From Bacteroidales bacterium UBA1253 (GTDB lineage Bacteria > Bacteroidota > Bacteroidia > Bacteroidales > Paludibacteraceae), in the NCBI GenBank assembly GCA_002308815.1, contig DBVX01000063.1, positions 1-6,277 of the forward strand: DNA of 6,277 bases. Direction: 5' to 3'. Each line of letters opens with the position of its first letter. Position 1 is the stretch's first letter. Made by a program: the position numbers and the translations under genes. The notes below the pieces were generated by a model. That model was given only the letters and a program-made list of their open reading frames with translations, had not been told where the DNA came from and made no database searches. Shown here piece after piece: positions 1 to 4,411 of this stretch.

Positions 1-38
1 AGCGCCACGCTGCACCATTTGGAGTATTCTCGTTTCAT
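1..38 (-). CDS. possible 5' end of a further downstream gene (partial)
   Basis: An ATG on the minus strand at 36-38 opens a frame that stays open to the left edge and reads MKREYSKWCSVA. It begins 21 bases after the DUF6155 stop codon, on the same strand, as the next gene of an operon would. Only twelve codons are visible. The opening loosely recalls the start of some Bacteroidota esterase-like proteins (MKREY-KW), but that is a weak memory-based resemblance and no function is claimed. It could equally be a chance open frame. Confidence 0.25.
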   Translation of the reverse strand, partial: MKREYSKWCSVA

Positions 39-59
39 AAAGTCCGTTGTCCGGCTAAT

Positions 60-581
60 TTAATGTGTGTACTCGTAGTATATTTCCTTTATCGCATCTG
101 AAAATCCCCAACCGCAGTCTTTTGAATATTTCAAAATGTTGTCAAGATTAGGCTGGAACCGTTCAATAAGATTGTTTTTCTGCAGAAACTTCATTGTTGC
201 CTCGAAGTTGCGCTCAAACACATCGTAGAATTGTTCCCACATATCACCGTAATCGTATGTGAAACGGCAGCCGGTTTCAACATAGAAGACCATCAGCTCC
301 GCCAAATACTCATCACGCGGCTGGAGTTTCTTGAAGTCAGAAATGGCTTTTCTGCACACCGCAAAACGAGTTTTTGGACTCCAAGTGCTTCTTGTTGACG
401 GATAAAACTCTTCATGTATGATTTTCTTGTATTTTTCCAGTTTGGTTATTTCATCAGGCTGTAAATAGTAATCAAGCCATTCCTTTGCTTCTTTCTTGGC
501 ATCATATAACTGCAAGACAATATCAATAACTTGCTTTTGCGTTATTGATTGAAGATGTTGCTTCAGTTGTAGTTTTCCCAT
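60..581 (-). CDS. DUF6155 family protein
   Basis: This encodes a 173-residue soluble protein with no signal peptide or membrane segment. The opening MGKLQLKQHLQSITQKQ, followed by a helical LYDAKKEAKEWLDYYLQPDE segment (about residues 25-45), a lysine-rich EKYKKII stretch and a later LMVFYVETGC-F-YDYGD block (about residues 95-113), matches my recollection of DUF6155 proteins. These are mostly Bacteroidota proteins of unknown function. The match at the very first residues supports the ATG at 579-581 as the true start, although this places the first 59 bases inside the end of the vsr frame. It is the third gene of the DUF1016-vsr-DUF6155 operon. The gene is visibly richer in A and T than the DUF2357 gene at the other end of the window, which fits a separate origin. 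No catalytic motif is recognisable, and a role in defence rests only on its neighbours. Confidence 0.8.
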   Translation of the reverse strand: MGKLQLKQHLQSITQKQVIDIVLQLYDAKKEAKEWLDYYLQPDEITKLEKYKKIIHEEFYPSTRSTWSPKTRFAVCRKAISDFKKLQPRDEYLAELMVFYVETGCRFTYDYGDMWEQFYDVFERNFEATMKFLQKNNLIERFQPNLDNILKYSKDCGWGFSDAIKEIYYEYTH

Positions 582-1056
582 AATATTTGTGTTGGTTATG
601 TGAACGTGTTGTTATTTTTTTTTGTTGCAGACGGAGAAAATTTGCGTTCAACGCAACGGCGACTTGCTGCATGGTGTTCTCCATGTTTGGTTTTGTCAGT
701 TGGCACTCCCAAAGGACAATCACCTGCCAGCCATTGTGCAGGAGAATGTCATAGTTACGCCGGTCGCGCTCCCGGTTGCGGGTTATCTTCGCCTGCCAGA
801 ACGCGGTATTGCTCTGCGGCATCCTGAACTTGCCGCATTCTTCGTGCCCGTGCCAGAAGCAGCCGTTGACGAAGATGGCCGTCCTGTACCGCCGCATCAC
901 TATGTCCGGCTTGCCGGGCACGCTCTTGACATTGAGCCTGTATCGGTATCCGTGCGCCCACAGCCATTTCCTAACCAGTATCTCCGGCTTCGTCGCCTGG
1001 CTGCGGATGCGGGACATGCAGCGGTGGCGTTGGGTAGGGGTGAGGATGTCGGGCAT
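523..1056 (-). CDS. vsr: very short patch repair endonuclease (Vsr)
   Basis: Vsr nicks DNA next to T:G mismatches that arise when 5-methylcytosine deaminates, starting very short patch repair. The 177-residue product carries the family's signature throughout: E25 in the first helix, the catalytic aspartate D51 in GKPDIV, the zinc and active-site block FVNGCFWHGHEEC (C66, W68, H69, H71, C74), the FWQAKI-RN-ERDRRN helix (about 86-101), and VIVLWEC with the fourth zinc ligand C118. The E. coli enzyme has histidine where N64 lies. FVNGCFWHGH is, as I recall, a common variant, so the enzyme is probably active. The recognisable fold ends near residue 145. The last 30 residues are a polar tail that follows an A9 run and overlaps the DUF6155 start by 59 bases. 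The start is five bases after the DUF1016 stop, so the two are probably co-transcribed. The usual Dcm-type methyltransferase partner is not in this window. Confidence 0.93.
   Translation of the reverse strand: MPDILTPTQRHRCMSRIRSQATKPEILVRKWLWAHGYRYRLNVKSVPGKPDIVMRRYRTAIFVNGCFWHGHEECGKFRMPQSNTAFWQAKITRNRERDRRNYDILLHNGWQVIVLWECQLTKPNMENTMQQVAVALNANFLRLQQKKITTRSHNQHKYYGKTTTEATSSINNAKASY
615..623 (-). repeat. A9 homopolymer near the 3' end of vsr
   Basis: Nine consecutive adenines on the coding strand encode the end of LQQKKI (residues 143-148), exactly where the recognisable Vsr fold ends. With eight adenines the frame would stop at once (TAA at 612-614), giving a 147-residue Vsr that ends 30 bases before the DUF6155 start. 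With ten it would stop eight residues later. Only the nine-base form runs into the long tail. Such runs are prone to replication, transcription and sequencing slippage. Confidence 0.9.
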
Positions 1057-1061
1057 AAAGG

Positions 1062-2210
1062 TTATAACAATTTCTCCAACTCATCCACAGGCGGAAGGAG
1101 TTTCTTCAGTTTATCATCCATATCGGCAGATGTCTTGTAGGTCGCTACGCCCATAGGACGATTGTAGTCTTGAATGACGTATTCCACATACTTCTTATTG
1201 GCACTCTTGCAAAGTATGATGCCGATAGACGGGTTCTCGTTGGGCTTGCGGACCTCATCATCCAGGATGCGCAGATAGCCTGCCAATTGCCCGAGATAGG
1301 ACGTCTGGAACGGACCATCTTTGAGTTCCACGCAGACCAGACAAGCCAACTCACGATTGAAGAACAGCAAGTCAGGGAATTGCTCGATACCAAATTTCTC
1401 CAGATGATATTGGTTTCCGACAAAGGCAAAGTCTTTGCCGAATGTCATAATGAAGTTCTTGACGTTATTGATAATACCCTGCTCAATGACTTTTTCATCA
1501 CGGTCTTTATCGCGGACAAATAATTCCTCTGTGTTGATATAATCCAAGAGGTATTCGTCCTTGAACATCGAGATAGCACGGAAGGCCTGCAACTGATCAG
1601 GGATAGTGCGTTTGAAATTATTAGGCAGGTTGCCTTGGTGATGGTATAAATCGGACTTGATTAGTGCCTCCAAATCCTCCACCTTCACTTTATAGTCCGC
1701 AGCAAACTGAATATAAAAGATGCGCTCTTCATAAGTCTTTGCTTGTGATAGGATGGATACATGATGTGAGAAGCCGATGCTCATAAATGCCGCAATAGGA
1801 AAATCCGCATCAATGGAAAATTGAATGCTCAGCGATTTGTTCGTTGAAACGAACGAATTATCAATGACATTTGCCAATTCGGCAGACGAATCTGCCGAAT
1901 TTGATGAATCCAGTTGTTTCCATTGCTCATAAAACATGCGTATGTACTTCAAGTTACGCGCTGAGAATCCTTTCAGCCCCGGCATCTCCTTGCGCAGCAG
2001 CTCGCTGATAGCAGCAATAAAACCCGTACCCCAGTTCTGAGTGCGCGTATTGGCAGAGATATATCTGCCGACACCGTAATAGAGTGCCAGTTGTTCTTGG
2101 TTTACCGCTTTCAACGCACGTTGCTGGCTTTGAAGGATGGCATCTTTAATAACCTGAACAGCATTGTTCAGTTCACTGTTCGCAGATGATATGATGATGT
2201 TTTCGTCCAT
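1062..2210 (-). CDS. PDDEXK nuclease domain-containing protein, YhcG/DUF1016 family
   Basis: The 382-residue protein has the two-part architecture of the DUF1016 (YhcG) family. The N-terminal helical DNA-binding part (about 15-100) contains ALYYGVGRYIS, WGTGFIAAISELLRKEMPGLKGFS-RNLKYIRMFYEQW. The C-terminal part (about 140-365) begins with a GFSHHVSILSQ-KTYEERIFYI block and ends in the nuclease domain: GKDFAFVGNQYHL, FPDLLFFNRELACLVCVELKDGPF, GQLAGYLRILDDEVRKP-ENPSIGIILCKS. D280 and E295-L-K297 form the PD-(D/E)XK centre and all are intact. Length is typical. The variable linker (about 100-125) is serine-rich and coincides with two inverted repeats in the DNA. Family members often sit in restriction and defence islands, but their precise target is not firmly known to me. 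The mRNA leader (about 2217-2255) is purine-rich, as is common in Bacteroidota. No clear promoter was found between this gene and the ATPase. It is the first gene of the operon with vsr and DUF6155. Confidence 0.93.
   Translation of the reverse strand: MDENIIISSANSELNNAVQVIKDAILQSQQRALKAVNQEQLALYYGVGRYISANTRTQNWGTGFIAAISELLRKEMPGLKGFSARNLKYIRMFYEQWKQLDSSNSADSSAELANVIDNSFVSTNKSLSIQFSIDADFPIAAFMSIGFSHHVSILSQAKTYEERIFYIQFAADYKVKVEDLEALIKSDLYHHQGNLPNNFKRTIPDQLQAFRAISMFKDEYLLDYINTEELFVRDKDRDEKVIEQGIINNVKNFIMTFGKDFAFVGNQYHLEKFGIEQFPDLLFFNRELACLVCVELKDGPFQTSYLGQLAGYLRILDDEVRKPNENPSIGIILCKSANKKYVEYVIQDYNRPMGVATYKTSADMDDKLKKLLPPVDELEKLL
1839..1901. repeat. two inverted repeats within the DUF1016 linker
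   Basis: At 1876-1901 two perfect 11-base arms (AATTCGGCAGA and its complement) enclose a four-base CGAA loop. Just beside it, at 1839-1854, seven-base arms (GTTCGTT and its complement) enclose two bases. Both lie inside the coding sequence and encode the serine-rich linker (about residues 104-124) between the two DUF1016 domains. The larger one would form a stable hairpin in DNA and mRNA. Whether this is an inserted palindromic element or chance cannot be told from one copy. Confidence 0.85.
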
Positions 2211-2291
2211 ATCTTGTTATTCTTTAATTTCTATTCTTTCTTTCTTCCTCTTCTGCTATTTCCATACGGTGAAAAGAGGATAGGGGGTGGT

Positions 2292-2359
2292 TCAAGGGTG
2301 CAAGAGGGTGCGTAACTGGTTCAGGGCGCGGCGGTGGAGATTGTAGAAACAGTGAAGCG
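2292..2359 (-). repeat. direct repeat copy A: orphan 3' end of the sigma-like gene
   Basis: This segment matches 3848-3915, offset by 1556 bases: 64 of 68 positions agree, with 49 exact matches in a row at 2301-2349. Read on the minus strand in the same frame it encodes FYNLHRRALNQLRTLLHP and a stop, against the intact gene's FYNLHRRALNQLRTLLNP and stop. Only about the last 20 codons of the gene are present. The frame upstream hits a stop inside the end of the ATPase gene, so it is a remnant and not a gene. The repeat begins four bases downstream of the ATPase stop codon. Confidence 0.95.
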
Positions 2360-2362
2360 GAT

Positions 2363-3632
2363 TCAGCGTTCAACAAGCCATGCGGATGCGGGTATTACTG
2401 TAATTGTGTAACCATCTGTCGTTATTGTTTCACTTTGTGCAAACGTGATGACGGTGAGATTACTGCATCGGAATTTCCGTGCGCCTTGCAGCAGGCTGTT
2501 GATTTCGCGCCTGCGCGTCTTCTCATTGGTCATATCATAGCATACCTGGTATAATTCCTCCACCACACCGCCTTTGGCAACGATGAAATCAACTTCGAAT
2601 GTGCGGTCACGGTAATAAAACACGTCGGCATAACGCCTTCCGGCACGATGCAACAAGTCAACGAGAACCACATTCTCCAGCCGCCAGCCCAGATTGTCTG
2701 TGGAAAACGTATTGTCGCGGTTGCTGATGAAAGCGTTATCAACCACATACAGTTTTTCCCCCCGGAGCCGTTCTCTGCTTTTATATGAAAATTTATGAAC
2801 AGAGAGCAGCAGAAAAGCCTCTTGCAGATAGCCGCAGTAAGTATCTATCGTATGGTCGGACACTCCGAAATGTGCTGCTAATCCGGTAGCGTTATACTCT
2901 TGCGCGAAATTGTCGATCAGGTACGTAGCCAGTTGCAGCAGCACTTCCGGGTAATGCACCTTGAAACGCCTGGTTACATCGCGTCTGATGATGGCATCCA
3001 GCAGTCCGGTTATGTAGTCGTGGCTGTCTTTTTCAGTGAGCAGTTCGGGGAATCCGCCCTGCATCAGATAACTGTTCAGTCCGCTTTTTGCCAATGCCTG
3101 CGCTCTTGTGGTGTAGGAAGATGTGTCTATCTGCTTGAAGGAGGCATATTCCTTGAAGGAGAAGGGATAGAGTTCTATCTTGTGATGGCGTCCCGTGAGG
3201 TGTGTGGTGAGTTCGTTGGAGAGCAGTTTGGCATTGCTTCCAGTGACAATCAGGTGCAAGTTTTGTCGCAACAGCCTGTTGACGAACAATGGCCATCCTT
3301 CCACATTCTGCACTTCGTCAAGAAGCAGATAGTCAAAGTCGCCGCACACGATGTAGAGCGCTTCCAATAATCCTGTTCAGGTCTTCACGATGCAAGCCTT
3401 CCAGGCGCTCGTCGTCGAAATTGATGTAGGCAGTCTTTACGCCCGCTTCACGCAGCACTTTCCGGCATAATGTGGACTTGCCGCTACGCCGCACACCTAT
3501 AACTACTTGTGCCAGTTTGCTGTTGAGGTCAATCTGCTGTTCTTCCTCACGCTTGCACAGACCTGTTATATCCTCGTTCCGGAACTCCTGCTGCAACTCT
3601 GCCACAACCGGTAAAAACTCCTGCGTAGTCAT
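2363..3632 (-). pseudogene. AAA_14/DUF4143 family ATPase, disrupted by a one-base frameshift
   Basis: Read across one extra base, this is a complete ATPase of about 422 residues. The first frame (3632 down to 3333) starts MTTQEFLPVV and carries Walker A GVRRSGKST at residues 46-54 (3471-3497). The second frame (to 2363) carries Walker B DYLLLDEVQNVEGW (aspartate-glutamate about 105-106), the sensor-like VTGSN block (about 129-133), a winged-helix segment (about 248-270), and the DUF4143 end with LENVVLVDLL, YYRDRTFEVDFIV and LYQVCYDMTN (about 318-368). The extra G on the coding strand is one of the pair at 3364-3365: removing it turns RIIGSALHR into RIIEALYIVCGDFDYLLLDE, as in the family. No single frame has both Walker motifs, so the gene is inactive as written unless the base is a sequencing error. 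Family members are common in Bacteroidota and of poorly defined function. It has its own promoter and lies between two direct repeats. Confidence 0.9.
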
Positions 3633-3658
3633 AATTCCATCAGTTTGATTTTCGGTTG

Positions 3659-3689
3659 CAAAGATACGGCAATTTCGATAAATTGCAAA
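3659..3689 (-). promoter_or_regulatory. Bacteroidota-type promoter of the ATPase gene
   Basis: Reading the minus strand, TTTG (3686-3689) is followed after 19 bases by TATCTTTG (3659-3666). This is a perfect fit to the Bacteroidota -33/-7 consensus (TTTG and TAnnTTTG). Transcription would begin roughly seven bases on, about 20 bases before the ATG at 3632. The -33 element lies next to or inside the first of three direct repeats, which suggests regulation. Confidence 0.8.
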
Positions 3690-3751
3690 ATATTTCTTAT
3701 GCTATTTCGATATTTTACAAATTATGCGCTTGAAAACTTCGATATTTTACA
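3674..3751. repeat. three 14-base direct repeats spaced exactly 32 bp apart
   Basis: TTCGATATTTTACA occurs identically at 3706-3719 and 3738-3751. A diverged copy, TTCGATAAATTGCA, lies at 3674-3687. The start-to-start distance is 32 bases both times, close to three helical turns, so all copies would face the same side of the DNA. The diverged copy overlaps the ATPase promoter's -33 element and spacer, and the two perfect copies lie upstream. This is the arrangement of a cooperative operator or activator site. The binding protein is unknown; the sigma-like protein encoded just upstream and the ATPase's own winged-helix region are possible but unproven candidates. Confidence 0.75.
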
Positions 3752-3847
3752 CGGCAGACAGTCGCAGACATCAATACTTTCCGCATTTTTCCGTTTCCAG
3801 TCGTTTCACGGCACAAAGAGACGATGGCGGGGATTGCTTATGATTTA

Positions 3848-3915
3848 TCAAGGGTTCAAGAGGGTGCGTAACTGGTTCAGGGCGCGGCGGTGGAGATTGT
3901 AGAAATTGGGAAGCG
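3848..3915 (-). repeat. direct repeat copy B: 3' end of the intact sigma-like gene
   Basis: This is the partner of the copy at 2292-2359 (64 of 68 positions identical, 49 in a row). It is the functional end of the sigma-like gene, including its stop codon. With copy A it brackets about 1.5 kb that holds the ATPase gene and its regulatory region. The similarity ends at the stop codon on one side and about 20 codons inside the gene on the other. Confidence 0.95.
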
Positions 3916-4153
3916 ATACCCCCATCTCCGCAGCCAATAACTCGGGCGAACGCCTCTCGCAATACAACCCTGTCAGCACCTGCCTGTAACGAGCATTCGG
4001 CATACGCTCAATGGCATCCCAAACGGCAATCTGCCGCTGCTCCGGCTGCCCGGCAAAAAGACTGTCCTCCGCGGAAAAGCGGTCCATCTTTTCCGGCTCC
4101 ATACTAACAGTATGCCAGTCAATAAAAATATTCTCCAATGATGATTTCTTCAT
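3848..4153 (-). CDS. sigma-70 region 4-like helix-turn-helix protein
   Basis: The 101-residue protein has a polar N-terminal part (1-40) and then the layout of sigma-70 region 4: AVWDAIERMPNARYRQVLTGLYCERRSPELLAAEMG followed by VSLPNFYNLHRRALNQLR (about 43-96). In sigma factors this part binds the -35 region. Region 2, needed for core polymerase binding and promoter melting, is absent, and an in-frame TAG upstream of the start excludes a longer form in this frame. It resembles the C-terminal part of Bacteroides sigma factors of roughly 180 residues with a similar (E-VA-EL-V---NLYN--KRA) end, so it may be a truncated relic or a stand-alone DNA-binding regulator. The ATG at 4151-4153 is chosen over an upstream TTG because GGAGGGG lies seven bases before it. 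Its 3' end is duplicated downstream of the ATPase. Confidence 0.8.
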   Translation of the reverse strand: MKKSSLENIFIDWHTVSMEPEKMDRFSAEDSLFAGQPEQRQIAVWDAIERMPNARYRQVLTGLYCERRSPELLAAEMGVSLPNFYNLHRRALNQLRTLLNP

Positions 4154-4160
4154 ACATAAA

Positions 4161-4167
4161 CCCCTCC
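4161..4167 (-). promoter_or_regulatory. strong Shine-Dalgarno site of the sigma-like gene
   Basis: GGAGGGG on the minus strand, seven bases upstream of the ATG at 4151-4153, decides the start of the sigma-like gene. A clear Shine-Dalgarno sequence is not the norm in Bacteroidota, so this site stands out from the A-rich leaders of the other genes here. Confidence 0.75.
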
Positions 4168-4277
4168 ATAAATAACAGATACATAAAACTGGCAAAATCT
4201 ATCGTCGCGTTCGGCAACAAGTTCGCAATGGTCAATATCGCTATGCTAAATTGACAGGTGACTTGTGCCTCCGCTCT

Positions 4278-4333
4278 CCCCATGCGAAAATAATCTGTTC
4301 TTCGCTGCGCTCTGTTGATTATTTTCTGTGGGG
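4278..4333. repeat. imperfect hairpin between the DUF2357 and sigma-like genes
   Basis: Perfect ten-base arms, GAAAATAATC (4286-4295) and its complement (4317-4326), enclose 21 bases. Beyond a short mismatch a further five pairs form between CCCCA (4278-4282) and TGGGG (4329-4333). TGGGG can instead pair with the adjacent CCCCA at 4335-4339, so two structures compete. The element lies 79 bases downstream of the DUF2357 stop. It has no T-run, so it is not a standard terminator. A weak AAAATGCATTTT palindrome with eight T's on the minus strand (4346-4361) is the only terminator-like signal nearby. The rest of 4154-4277 shows nothing firm apart from a short GTCAAT/ATTGAC inverted repeat at 4231-4255. 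Confidence 0.75.
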
Positions 4334-4411
4334 ACCCCAGTTTTCAAAAAAAATGCATTTTCTTTGTAACCGGCTAATTGTCAAATGCCATATTCAGCAA
4401 AACATGATTTC

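Noticed and set aside
51..60. CCGGCTAATT also found at 4370-4379, both just after a gene's stop codon
   Set aside because: A ten-base match is expected by chance several times in a window this size, and the similarity does not extend.
1082..1094. CATCCACAGGCGG shared with 5143-5155
   Set aside because: Both copies encode a PPVD tetrapeptide with the same codons in unrelated proteins. Flanks differ, so this is most likely coincidence.
622..1140. A 172-codon open frame on the plus strand
   Set aside because: It is antisense to vsr and the end of the DUF1016 gene, whose family motifs are unambiguous. Its translation shows no family features.
3674..3751. Evenly spaced direct repeats as a CRISPR array
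   Set aside because: There are only three units of 14 bases, with 18-base gaps and one unit diverged. The units overlap a promoter and no cas gene is near.
4346..4361. Possible intrinsic terminator after the DUF2357 gene
   Set aside because: The AAAATGCATTTT palindrome has almost no loop and only weak A-T pairing. The T-run alone is not enough to call a terminator.
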